8,593 bases of DNA from Bacillota bacterium (GTDB taxonomy: Bacteria > Bacillota > Clostridia > Tissierellales > Sporanaerobacteraceae): NCBI GenBank assembly GCA_029779375.1, contig JAKPAR010000054.1, forward strand, positions 1 through 8,593, read 5' to 3'. This document shows, in pieces, positions 1-6,000 of this stretch. Under the pieces are notes generated by a model. That model had not been told where the DNA came from. It did not search any database and saw nothing but the letters and a program-made list of their open reading frames with translations. Position 1 is the stretch's first letter, and each line of letters opens with the position of its first letter. A program made the position numbers and the translations under genes.

Positions 1-2
1 AT

Positions 3-128
3 GGATATACATTGAAAAATGTATATAAAATATCTATAGAGTCAAATGTAGAAGATAAAATTCACATTCCTGCGTATTCTGAATATTTTAGTTTTTATTA
101 TGCAAAACCAAAAAAAGAAGGTGATTAA
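3..128 (+). CDS. DUF881 (YlxW/YlxX-like) protein, C-terminal 41 residues only
   Basis: This is the open 3' end of a gene that begins before the window; 41 residues and a TAA stop are visible. The tail contains IPAYSEYFSFYYAKP, which resembles the 'PAY...F+YAKP' ending I associate with DUF881 proteins such as Bacillus YlxW and YlxX. In Bacillus these genes lie just upstream of sbp and ftsA, and the next gene here is sbp, so position supports the call. DUF881 proteins usually carry one N-terminal membrane anchor and an extracytoplasmic domain; that part is outside the window, and their exact role is not settled. The stop lies one base before the TTG start of sbp, and the sbp ribosome binding site lies inside this reading frame, so the two are probably translationally coupled. 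The family call is inferred from a short tail and its position. Confidence 0.72.
   Translation, partial: GYTLKNVYKISIESNVEDKIHIPAYSEYFSFYYAKPKKEGD
116..123 (+). promoter_or_regulatory. Ribosome binding site that decides the sbp start
   Basis: AGAAGGTG lies six bases before a TTG at 130. The in-frame ATG at 100 has no such site ahead of it and would add ten hydrophilic residues that overlap the preceding gene. The site therefore supports TTG 130 as the true start. Confidence 0.7.
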
Positions 129-129
129 A

Positions 130-474
130 TTGTTTTATGCAATAATTGGTACTTTAATAGGTGTTGTAGTGGGATTGCTTTTGCCAATAACATATAGTCC
201 AACTTATGCATTATATGTATCAGTTGCCATTTTGGCTTGTCTTGACTCGGTTTTTGGAGGAGTAAGAGCTAATTTGGAGGATAAGTTTGATGTAAAAATA
301 TTTATATCAGGTTTTTTTGGAAATGCAATACTAGCAGCTTTTTTGGCTTATATTGGTGATCGATTGGGAGTGCCTCTATACTATGCTGCGATTTTTACTT
401 TTGGTGGCAGATTGTTTGAAAACTTTGCTACTATTAGAAGACTTCTTTTATTTAGAACCAAACAAAAACAATAA
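130..474 (+). CDS. sbp: Small basic protein (DUF1290), membrane protein of the division cluster
   Basis: From the TTG at 130 this is a 114-residue hydrophobic protein, close to the roughly 120 residues of Bacillus Sbp. I see about three to four membrane segments: residues 2-18, about 27-43 (containing the conserved LACLDSVFGGVRA), about 56-76 (FISGFFGNAILAAFLAYIGD) and about 80-92. The C-terminus is basic (RRLLLFRTKQKQ). The LDS-GG-RA and FGGRLFENFATIRR blocks match the DUF1290 pattern as I remember it. Sbp is a membrane protein of unknown biochemical function found immediately upstream of ftsA in many Firmicutes. Its gene starts one base after the DUF881 stop and is followed by a weak terminator. 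A start at ATG 100 would give 124 residues but has a poor ribosome binding site. Confidence 0.88.
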   Translation: MFYAIIGTLIGVVVGLLLPITYSPTYALYVSVAILACLDSVFGGVRANLEDKFDVKIFISGFFGNAILAAFLAYIGDRLGVPLYYAAIFTFGGRLFENFATIRRLLLFRTKQKQ

Positions 475-482
475 TTTTTAAT

Positions 483-500
483 ACTTCTATAGAAGTTTTT
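483..500 (+). terminator. Weak intrinsic terminator after sbp
   Basis: A 14-base perfect palindrome (ACTTCTATAGAAGT, 483-496) begins nine bases after the sbp stop and runs into five T residues (496-500). The stem is only about five pairs around a TATA loop and poor in G+C, so termination is probably partial. It separates the DUF881-sbp unit from the ftsA promoter. Confidence 0.5.
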
Positions 501-524
501 CTTATATCAAAACAATCAAAAAAA

Positions 525-533
525 TGATATACT
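525..533 (+). promoter_or_regulatory. Extended -10 sigma-A promoter for ftsA-ftsZ
   Basis: TGATATACT combines the extended -10 TGn with a TATACT hexamer (five of six to TATAAT). No good -35 hexamer sits 16-18 bases upstream, which is tolerated by extended -10 promoters. Predicted transcription starts near 540, giving a leader of about 35 bases before the ftsA start at 576. Confidence 0.5.
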
Positions 534-575
534 TTTTAAAAGGCTATTGTTTTTTTGTCCAAAGGGGGCAGACTT

Positions 576-1817
576 ATGGGTGAGCATATTACCTCCATTG
601 ATTTAGGAACATCAAAGGTTTGTGTTATTATTAGCGAGATAGATAAGAATGGTCAACTTCAAATAGTTGGAGTTGGAAATTGTCCTTGTGAGGGAATAAA
701 AAAGGGTGTAGTTGTGGACATTGAGTCAACTTCCAATGCAATAAATTATGCTTTGGAACAGGCAGAAAATATGGCAGATGTCGAGGTATTTGATACTTAT
801 GTGAATATACCAGGTGGATATACAAAGCTCATAAGAAACAAAGGTATAATAGCAGTATCTGGGGAAGACAGAGAAATAAATTATGATGATGTAAAAAGGG
901 TTTTAAATTCAGCAACAATTATTTCTATGCCTCAAGATCAGCAGATTATTGATATCATTCCTATCCAATACATAATAGATGGATATGATGAGATAAAAGA
1001 CCCTATTGGGATGGTAGGAATCAGACTGGAAGCTGATGTTGATATTGTTATTGGTTCGTCTACTACAATATTAAATGCAGTCAAAAGTGTGAATGGAGCA
1101 GGATTGGAAGTACTTGGAATAGTCCCAGAGCCCTTTGCATTATCTGAATCTGTGCTTTCAAAAGATGAAAGAGAATTGGGAGTTCTTGTTATAGATATAG
1201 GAGCTGGAACTAGCGATTTTTCACTTTTTAAGAATGGACAATTAATCTATAATAATTTAATTCCTATAGCTGGAAATCATATTACAAATGATATTTCTGT
1301 TGGGCTGAGAATTTCTTACAATGAAAGTGAAAATATAAAGAAAAATTTAGGAATTGCCTATACCCCTTTATCTAGTGACAAGAATGTATTTGATATAAAT
1401 CCTATTGGAATTAACGAAAAAGTACGTATTTCTGAATTGGAATTAAGTAGAATCATCGAGGCTAGAGTAGGGGAGGTTTTTGAACTTATAAATACTGAAC
1501 TCATAAGGCAAGGTGTAAAACAAGAAATATTGACTGGAATAGTATTGACTGGAGGTGGAACGAGTAATTTTCCAGGAGTAAAAGAACTGGCAAATAAAAT
1601 ATTTAATTTACCAGTAAGAATTGGTAAACCTAAATATATTGGGGTTAATGATCCTATTTATTCAAGTGGAGTTGGACTAATTAATTATTCATTAAAGAGG
1701 AAATTTAATTATTATGTCGAATATAATAATTTAGAAGTCAGGAAAGGTAAAAATAGAAAAGGTTCTAGTAGCAGTATATCATCATTTTTTAAGAAAATTT
1801 GGGAGGAATATTTTTAG
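576..1817 (+). CDS. ftsA: Cell division protein FtsA
   Basis: This encodes a 413-residue actin-like ATPase that anchors FtsZ polymers to the membrane and recruits later division proteins. The phosphate-1 motif is at residues 6-17 (TSIDLGTSKVCV), phosphate-2 at 205-215 (VIDIGAGTSDF), and the adenosine motif near 328-342 (GIVLTGGGTSNFPGV). Between them, about residues 84-160 form the 1C/SHS2 subdomain that distinguishes FtsA from MreB and DnaK. The C-terminus is a basic, serine-rich linker followed by SISSFFKKIWEEYF, a plausible amphipathic membrane-targeting helix. I chose ATG 576 because AAAGGGGG lies seven bases before it; the TTG at 555 would place that site inside the gene. The length is near the family norm (about 420-440). 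ftsZ follows after 24 bases, so the pair is co-transcribed. Confidence 0.96.
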   Translation: MGEHITSIDLGTSKVCVIISEIDKNGQLQIVGVGNCPCEGIKKGVVVDIESTSNAINYALEQAENMADVEVFDTYVNIPGGYTKLIRNKGIIAVSGEDREINYDDVKRVLNSATIISMPQDQQIIDIIPIQYIIDGYDEIKDPIGMVGIRLEADVDIVIGSSTTILNAVKSVNGAGLEVLGIVPEPFALSESVLSKDERELGVLVIDIGAGTSDFSLFKNGQLIYNNLIPIAGNHITNDISVGLRISYNESENIKKNLGIAYTPLSSDKNVFDINPIGINEKVRISELELSRIIEARVGEVFELINTELIRQGVKQEILTGIVLTGGGTSNFPGVKELANKIFNLPVRIGKPKYIGVNDPIYSSGVGLINYSLKRKFNYYVEYNNLEVRKGKNRKGSSSSISSFFKKIWEEYF

Positions 1818-1841
1818 TAAATAAAGAAGGGGGTTTACAAA

Positions 1842-2930
1842 GTGTTTGACTTTGATGTAGATTTTGAACAATTTGCTCATATTAAAGTTATAGGCGTTGG
1901 TGGAGGCGGAAACAATGCTATAAATAGAATGGTTGAAGCAAATGTTAAAGGTGTTGAATTTATTGCAATAAATACTGATAGACAAGCATTGCAAACTTCT
2001 AAGGCTGAAATAAAAGTGCAGATAGGAGAAAAATTGACAAAAGGTTTAGGTGCTGGTGCAAATCCTGAGGTTGGAATGAAGGCGGCAGAAGAAAGCAAAA
2101 ATGAAATTACAGATGCCATAAGGGGTGCAGATATGATTTTTATTACAGCTGGAATGGGAGGCGGTACTGGTACAGGAGCAGCTCCTATAGTAGCTGAAGT
2201 TGCTAAAGAAATGGGAATATTGACTGTAGGTGTAGTGACAAAACCTTTTACTTTTGAAGGAAAGAGAAGAATGGTACATGCTGAAAAGGGAATAGAGGAA
2301 TTGAAAAATAGAGTTGATACACTGGTTACTATTCCAAATGATAGACTTTTACAAGTAGCTGAAAAAAAGACTACAATGGTAGAAGCTTTTATGATGGCAG
2401 ACGAAGTTTTGAAACAAGGTATTCAAGGTATTTCAGATCTTATAGCAGTACCAGCTCTTATAAATCTTGATTTTGCTGATGTTAAGACAATTATGTATGA
2501 TCAAGGAATTGCTCATATGGGAATAGGAAAAGCTTCAGGAGACAATAGAGCACAAGATGCAGCGAGACAAGCTATACAGAGTCCTCTTCTTGAAACTTCT
2601 ATTGAAGGTGCAAAAGCGGTACTTTTAAATATTACTGGGGGAGGAGATTTAGGAATATTTGAAGTAAATGAAGCAGCAGATCTTATAAGACAATCTGTAG
2701 ATCAAGATGCAAATATTATATTTGGAGCAGGAATAGATGAAACATTAAATGATGAGCTCAAAATAACAGTTATTGCTACGGGATTTGGAGAGAAAAAAAC
2801 AAAGCAGATTGACGGTATGATGAAGACCAATGCTGATGATAGATTAAGAGCTAGGGAAGAGGTAGCTAGTAGTCAATTTGACATGGACGATCTTGATATT
2901 CCAACTTTTTTAAGAAGAAGAGAAAAATAA
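1842..2930 (+). CDS. ftsZ: Cell division protein FtsZ
   Basis: This encodes the 362-residue tubulin-like GTPase that assembles the division ring and the polar sporulation septum. The nucleotide-binding loop is at residues 18-26 (GVGGGGNNA), the tubulin signature GGGTGTG at 106-112, and the T7 synergy loop at 208-213 with catalytic Asn208, Asp210 and Asp213 (NLDFAD). The globular domain ends near residue 318. A short linker of about 30 residues then leads to the C-terminal peptide [13 protein letters not shown], which binds FtsA and other partners. The start is GTG, supported by AAGGGGG eight bases upstream (1827-1833). The protein is about 20 residues shorter than Bacillus FtsZ, mainly in the linker. 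A strong terminator lies directly after the stop, so ftsA-ftsZ and the spoIIG operon are separate units. Confidence 0.98.
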   Translation: MFDFDVDFEQFAHIKVIGVGGGGNNAINRMVEANVKGVEFIAINTDRQALQTSKAEIKVQIGEKLTKGLGAGANPEVGMKAAEESKNEITDAIRGADMIFITAGMGGGTGTGAAPIVAEVAKEMGILTVGVVTKPFTFEGKRRMVHAEKGIEELKNRVDTLVTIPNDRLLQVAEKKTTMVEAFMMADEVLKQGIQGISDLIAVPALINLDFADVKTIMYDQGIAHMGIGKASGDNRAQDAARQAIQSPLLETSIEGAKAVLLNITGGGDLGIFEVNEAADLIRQSVDQDANIIFGAGIDETLNDELKITVIATGFGEKKTKQIDGMMKTNADDRLRAREEVASSQFDMDDLDIPTFLRRREK

Positions 2931-2942
2931 AGAATGTGTCGG

Positions 2943-2978
2943 AAAATCGTTTCTCAAATACGGGAAGCGATTTTTTTT
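2943..2978 (+). terminator. Intrinsic terminator after ftsZ
   Basis: A 13-pair stem (2943-2955 with 2962-2974, two U-G wobbles) closes a six-base loop and runs into eight consecutive T residues (2971-2978). It begins 13 bases after the ftsZ stop and is the strongest terminator in the window. It should isolate spoIIGA from vegetative ftsAZ transcription. Confidence 0.88.
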
Positions 2979-2988
2979 CACCCTAGAA

Positions 2989-3021
2989 ATGACATTATTT
3001 TCAAGACAAACATTATATAAT
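2989..3021 (+). promoter_or_regulatory. spoIIG promoter with long spacer (ATGACA-N21-TATAAT)
   Basis: A perfect -10 hexamer TATAAT at 3016-3021 has no acceptable -35 at the usual 16-18 bases. The best -35, ATGACA (five of six to TTGACA), is at 2989-2994 with a 21-base spacer. The Bacillus subtilis spoIIG promoter is a sigma-A promoter with a 22-base spacer that depends on phosphorylated Spo0A, so the geometry is suggestive. I see no clean Spo0A box (TGTCGAA) at the expected place; a partial one lies in the spacer (reverse strand of 3002-3010). Predicted transcription start is near 3028. Confidence 0.5.
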
Positions 3022-3086
3022 AGACATATATTTAATAAATTATGAATAAGAGTAAAATATAATGAAATTTTAAGGGGGCTTTCGAA

Positions 3087-3989
3087 TTGGACATATATGT
3101 AGAATACTTACTCCTAGAAAATGTAATCATTAACTATATTATACTATATGCTGTCAAAGCAGTAAGTAGAACGGATTCGAAAAAAATTAGATTATTTATT
3201 GCTGCATGTGTAGGTTCTCTTTATACTTTGGTTATTTTTTTCCCATCTCTTAATTTTATGACTAAATTTAGTGTTAAATTTTCTATATCTATATTAATAA
3301 TAATTTTAGCCTTTAATCCCGAAAAATTTTCTTCATTTATAAGATTGTTGGCAATTTTTTATACTACATCATTTGTATTTGCAGGAGCTACACTGGGATT
3401 ATTTTATATATTTAATTCTAATCTATCTCTTAAAAATGGAGCTTTTTATATCCAAGATTTTTCTGTTGAATTTTTAATATTAGGTATTTCTCTATCTTTT
3501 ATTTTAGTAAAATATATTTTTGAATTTTTACAAATTCGATTAAATAAGAAAAATATTTTGACTAATGTAATTATCAATTTGAATGAAAAAAAAGCAGAAA
3601 TAGTGGCACTTGTTGATACAGGAAATTCTCTCAAAGAGCCCATAAGCCAAAATCCAGTCATTATAGTGGAATTTCATGCTATTAAGGAATTGCTTCCTAA
3701 AAAAGTTCAAGATGTATTCATAGCTAATAAAGAATTAAATTTAGATTTAGATACTATTTCTAATGTCATGGTAGAAGTAAATAATGAAATTAAATTAAGA
3801 GTTATTCCTTTTAAATCTATAGGAAAAGAATATGGAATTCTTCTAGGTTTTAAACCTGATAAGATAATTATTGATAATGAGCGATGCGAAAAAAAGGTAA
3901 AAGAAAATGTATTGATTGGCATATACAACAACAAACTGTCTAGGGATGACAATTATATGGCATTGTTAAATCCAGAAATTTTATATTGA
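3087..3989 (+). CDS. spoIIGA: Sporulation sigma-E factor-processing peptidase SpoIIGA
   Basis: This encodes a 300-residue integral membrane aspartic protease that removes the pro-sequence of sigma-E in the mother cell after polar septation. The N-terminal half is hydrophobic with about five membrane segments (about residues 5-23, 35-53, 62-77, 84-108 and 127-147). The C-terminal cytosolic domain carries the catalytic motif LVDTGNSLKEP with Asp177, matching the position of the family's active-site aspartate, which works as a dimer. The start is TTG, supported by AAGGGGG eight bases upstream (3072-3078); the first residues MDIYVEYLLLENVIINY fit the family N-terminus. The gene lies 156 bases after ftsZ, behind a terminator and a long-spacer promoter. 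Its substrate gene sigE begins 15 bases after its stop, the classical spoIIG operon. Activity is expected to be triggered by forespore-made SpoIIR, which is not in the window. Confidence 0.95.
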   Translation: MDIYVEYLLLENVIINYIILYAVKAVSRTDSKKIRLFIAACVGSLYTLVIFFPSLNFMTKFSVKFSISILIIILAFNPEKFSSFIRLLAIFYTTSFVFAGATLGLFYIFNSNLSLKNGAFYIQDFSVEFLILGISLSFILVKYIFEFLQIRLNKKNILTNVIINLNEKKAEIVALVDTGNSLKEPISQNPVIIVEFHAIKELLPKKVQDVFIANKELNLDLDTISNVMVEVNNEIKLRVIPFKSIGKEYGILLGFKPDKIIIDNERCEKKVKENVLIGIYNNKLSRDDNYMALLNPEILY

Positions 3990-4004
3990 TTGGAAGGTGA
4001 TACT

Positions 4005-4727
4005 ATGAAAAGGTTAAATAAATTTAGATTAAAGTTAAGTATAATATTATTTAAAATTGGCTCTAAACTTAAAATTTTAAAAGAGGTTTTTTATATTGGA
4101 AGTGGAGAAGTATTGCCTCCACCTTTAAAGCCAGAAGAAGAAGTAAGTTTAGTTGCACAAATGAAAGATGATGAAAATATAAAGAGTATTTTGATAGAAA
4201 GAAATTTGAGACTAGTTGTATATATTGCACGAAAATTTGAAAATACTGGTGTATGTGTGGAAGACTTGATTTCTATCGGTACTATTGGACTTATAAAGGC
4301 TGTAAATACTTTTAATCCTGATAAAAATATAAAGTTGGCTACTTATGCTTCTAAATGTATAGAAAATGAAATTCTCATGTATTTGAGGAGAAATAACAAA
4401 TCGAAAGGAGAAATATCTTTTGATGAACCTTTAAATGTAGATTGGGATGGAAATGAGTTGTTGCTGTCAGATATATTGGGTACTGATGGAGATACAATAT
4501 TTAAGTACTTGGAAGAAGATATAGATAGGGAATTGTTAAATCAAGCTATAGACAGATTGTCAAGTAGAGAGAAAAAAATAGTTGAACTTAGATTTGGTTT
4601 AAAAAATGGTCAAGAAAAAACTCAAAAAGAGGTAGCTGATATGCTTGGAATATCTCAGTCATATATTTCACGACTTGAAAAGAGAATTATAAAACGTCTC
4701 AGAAAAGAAATGAGTAAAATGCTATAG
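4005..4727 (+). CDS. sigE: RNA polymerase sporulation sigma factor SigE (pro-sigma-E)
   Basis: This is the early mother-cell sigma factor, made as an inactive 240-residue precursor. Residues 1 to about 29 form a basic, amphipathic pro-sequence, and the conserved [14 protein letters not shown] (27-40) marks the region where SpoIIGA cuts. Regions 2.1-2.4 follow, with [17 protein letters not shown] and the block from [14 protein letters not shown] through [19 protein letters not shown]. Region 4 with its helix-turn-helix is [32 protein letters not shown] near the C-terminus. The family resemblance to Bacillus SigE is very close throughout. ATG 4005 is chosen over the in-frame TTG at 3990 because GGAAGGTGA (3992-4000) lies four bases before it. 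The 15-base gap after spoIIGA means co-transcription. No terminator is visible before sigG, so read-through into sigG is likely. Confidence 0.97.
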   Translation: MKRLNKFRLKLSIILFKIGSKLKILKEVFYIGSGEVLPPPLKPEEEVSLVAQMKDDENIKSILIERNLRLVVYIARKFENTGVCVEDLISIGTIGLIKAVNTFNPDKNIKLATYASKCIENEILMYLRRNNKSKGEISFDEPLNVDWDGNELLLSDILGTDGDTIFKYLEEDIDRELLNQAIDRLSSREKKIVELRFGLKNGQEKTQKEVADMLGISQSYISRLEKRIIKRLRKEMSKML

Positions 4728-4750
4728 TTAATCTATTTACATTAATAATT

Positions 4751-4779
4751 GAATAAAAAAACATCTATGGGCAATAATT
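4751..4779 (+). promoter_or_regulatory. Candidate forespore (sigma-F/sigma-G) promoter of sigG
   Basis: GGCAATAATT at 4770-4779 fits every defined position of the sigma-F -10 consensus (GGnrAnAnTw). GAATA at 4751-4755 fits the sigma-G -35 consensus (gmATR) and four of five positions of the sigma-F one, with a 14-base spacer against about 15 expected. In Bacillus, sigG is transcribed by sigma-F and then by sigma-G itself. The match is to degenerate AT-rich consensuses in an AT-rich gap, so some chance agreement is possible. Predicted start is near 4786. Confidence 0.5.
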
Positions 4780-4786
4780 TTATTTT

Positions 4787-4794
4787 AAAAGGGG
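4787..4794 (+). promoter_or_regulatory. Strong Shine-Dalgarno-like site without a matching start, sigG leader
   Basis: AAAAGGGG is of the same type as the sites used by ftsA, ftsZ and spoIIGA, but the first ATG is 18 bases further on (4813). Six bases downstream, in frame with sigG, lies ATC (4801) and then ACG (4804); an in-frame TAA at 4798 rules out anything earlier. It may be a standby or decoy site. Confidence 0.4.
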
Positions 4795-4824
4795 CAATAA
4801 ATCACGAAAGGAATGAAGGACCCT

Positions 4825-5598
4825 ATGCGAAACAATAAAGTAGAAATTTGTGGAGTCAATACATCAAAATTACCTGTTTTGACTAATGAAGAAATGCAAG
4901 AATTGTTTGTAAAAATTAAAGCAGGAGATATGGAAGCTAGAGAAAAATTTATAAATGGCAATTTAAGACTTGTATTAAGTATCATACAAAGATTTAACAA
5001 AAGGGGCGAGTATGTAGACGATTTGTTTCAAGTAGGTTGTATTGGCTTAATAAAAGCTATAGACAATTTTGATTTGAGCCAAAATGTCAAATTTTCTACT
5101 TATGCAGTACCTATGATTATAGGAGAAATAAGGAGGTATTTAAGAGATAACAATTCTATAAGGGTTAGTAGGTCATTGAGAGATATTGCATATAAGGCAC
5201 TACAAGCTAGGGATCAGTTGATTTATAAAAATTCAAAAGAGCCAACTATCACTGAAATTGCAGAAGAATTAAATTTACCCAAGGAAGAAGTAGTTTTTGC
5301 CCTAGATTCAATTCAAGAACCAATATCATTGTTTGAACCTATTTATCACGACAGTGGGGATGCAATATATGTAATGGATCAAGTAAAAGATGATAAAAGT
5401 GAAGATGAGGTTTGGCTTCAAGAGATAGCCCTTAGGGAAGCATTGGATAGATTAAATGAAAGAGAAAAACTTATATTGAATTTGAGGTTTTATGAAGGAA
5501 AAACTCAGATGGAGGTAGCAGAAGAAATTGGCATATCTCAGGCTCAAGTTTCAAGGCTTGAGAAAAATGCATTAAAACACATGAGAAAGCTTATATAA
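4825..5598 (+). CDS. sigG: RNA polymerase sporulation sigma factor SigG
   Basis: This encodes the late forespore sigma factor, 257 residues (Bacillus SigG is 260). The N-terminus RNNKVEICGVNTSKLPVL is the SigG hallmark. Region 2 holds NGNLRLVLSIIQRF, EYVDDLFQVGCIGLIKAIDN and FSTYAVPMIIGEIRRYLRDN; region 3 has VSRSLRDIAYKALQ; region 4 ends with KTQMEVAEEIGISQAQVSRLEK. Asn44 corresponds to Bacillus SigG Asn45, reported to confer sensitivity to the anti-sigma factor Gin/CsfB, whereas SigE here has Glu at that place. I chose ATG 4825 because the protein then begins as Bacillus SigG does (MSRNKVEICGV), with GAAGGA four bases upstream. The ATG at 4813 would add four residues (MKDP), and its purine run touches the codon without a spacer. 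The gene lies 97 bases after sigE, with a candidate forespore promoter in the gap. Confidence 0.96.
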   Translation: MRNNKVEICGVNTSKLPVLTNEEMQELFVKIKAGDMEAREKFINGNLRLVLSIIQRFNKRGEYVDDLFQVGCIGLIKAIDNFDLSQNVKFSTYAVPMIIGEIRRYLRDNNSIRVSRSLRDIAYKALQARDQLIYKNSKEPTITEIAEELNLPKEEVVFALDSIQEPISLFEPIYHDSGDAIYVMDQVKDDKSEDEVWLQEIALREALDRLNEREKLILNLRFYEGKTQMEVAEEIGISQAQVSRLEKNALKHMRKLI

Positions 5599-5603
5599 AT
5601 TCT

Positions 5604-5693
5604 ACCATTACCTCACAAATATTTAGTAATATTTTATGATGGTTAAAGTGTATATATAAATAAGAAATAAAAAAGGTGGTGTGAGGTAATGGT
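5604..5693 (+). repeat. 14-bp perfect inverted repeat enclosing the ylmC leader and covering its start codon
   Basis: ACCATTACCTCACA at 5604-5617 is the exact reverse complement of TGTGAGGTAATGGT at 5680-5693. The left arm begins five bases after the sigG stop. The right arm contains the GTGAGGT purine run, the ylmC ATG (5689-5691) and the next two bases. RNA read through from sigG could pair the arms across a 62-base loop and hide the start; RNA begun inside the loop could not. No T tract follows, so it is not a terminator. Confidence 0.8.
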
Positions 5694-5931
5694 TAAAATT
5701 TCTGATATGACAGAGAAAGAAGTTATAAATATAAGAGATGGCTCAAGAGTAGGTATCATTGATGATGTAGAGGTTGATTTAGATAAAGGTATAGTTACCG
5801 CAATAGTTATTCCAGCTCCAGGAAAGATATTTAATTTTTTTGGTAAAAATCAAGATTTAGTCATAGCTTGGAAAGATATATTGAAGATTGGAATAGACAT
5901 TATTTTAGTGGATTTAAAAGAAGTGGAATAA
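5689..5931 (+). CDS. ylmC: YlmC/YmxH family sporulation protein (PRC-barrel)
   Basis: This is a small, acidic, soluble protein of 80 residues that fits a single PRC-barrel-like beta domain. Visible marks are KISDMTEKEVINIRDGSRVG at the start, DDVEVDLDKGIVTAIVIP in the middle, and FFGKNQDLVIAWKDILKIG-DIILVD at the end. The last block resembles the 'G...I.W..I.KIG.D.ILV' signature of the YlmC/YmxH family (Bacillus members are about 81-85 residues). The biochemical role is unknown; the family is restricted to endospore formers and several members lie next to sporulation sigma genes, as here. AAAAGGTGG (5671-5679) lies nine bases before ATG 5689, and a second purine run (GTGAGGT) is almost adjacent. 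Both the second run and the ATG lie in the right arm of a perfect inverted repeat, so translation may be controlled by RNA structure. Confidence 0.9.
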   Translation: MVKISDMTEKEVINIRDGSRVGIIDDVEVDLDKGIVTAIVIPAPGKIFNFFGKNQDLVIAWKDILKIGIDIILVDLKEVE

Positions 5932-5938
5932 TACCTAT

Positions 5939-5967
5939 TAGACAAACTAAAATCTATATATTATAAT
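5939..5967 (+). promoter_or_regulatory. Sigma-A promoter of nrdR
   Basis: TAGACA (5939-5944, five of six to TTGACA), a 17-base spacer and a perfect TATAAT (5962-5967) make a near-consensus vegetative promoter starting seven bases after the ylmC stop. Predicted transcription start is near 5974, about 27 bases before the nrdR ATG. It gives nrdR expression independent of the sporulation genes upstream. Confidence 0.72.
5951..5966 (+). promoter_or_regulatory. NrdR-box-like sequence overlapping the nrdR -10 element
   Basis: AATCTATATATTATAA matches nine of ten core positions of the NrdR box (CWATATATWG; the final G is A here) but not the flanking bases. It lies in the spacer and -10 region, where a repressor could block polymerase. 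NrdR sites normally occur in pairs, and I see only one in very AT-rich DNA, so chance is a real alternative. Confidence 0.25.
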
Positions 5968-6000
5968 CAAAATAAATAGATTTTTATAAGAGGTGAGTAT

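Noticed and set aside
100..129. ATG 100 as the start of sbp
   Set aside because: It has no ribosome binding site and adds a hydrophilic extension overlapping the previous gene. The TTG at 130 has a well-placed site and gives the family's usual N-terminus.
631..825. Reverse-strand open frames inside ftsA, ftsZ, spoIIGA, sigG and the RocR-like gene
   Set aside because: They lie wholly or mostly within well-identified + strand genes, have no ribosome binding sites or recognisable domains, and read as shadows of the sense codons.
1715..1721. Perfect Spo0A box core TGTCGAA inside the 3' part of ftsA
   Set aside because: A seven-base match is expected about once by chance on the two strands of a window this size, and it lies in coding sequence about 120 bases before ftsZ with no promoter beside it.
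2937..2944. Near Spo0A box TGTCGGAA between ftsZ and its terminator
   Set aside because: One mismatch in the core, and it lies upstream of the terminator about 50 bases before the spoIIG -35. It is possible but too weak to annotate.
3058..3063. Second TATAAT just before spoIIGA
   Set aside because: Transcription would start at about 3070, on top of the ribosome binding site at 3072-3078, and no -35 is present.
3603..3619. TGGCAC resembling the -24 half of a sigma-54 promoter
   Set aside because: The -12 half (GC at the required spacing) is missing, and it lies inside spoIIGA.
5949..5984. AAAATCTA...TAGATTTT inverted repeat as a terminator after ylmC
   Set aside because: It is an eight-pair, nearly all A-T stem with a 20-base loop, and it overlaps the nrdR promoter. 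It is probably a by-product of AT richness.
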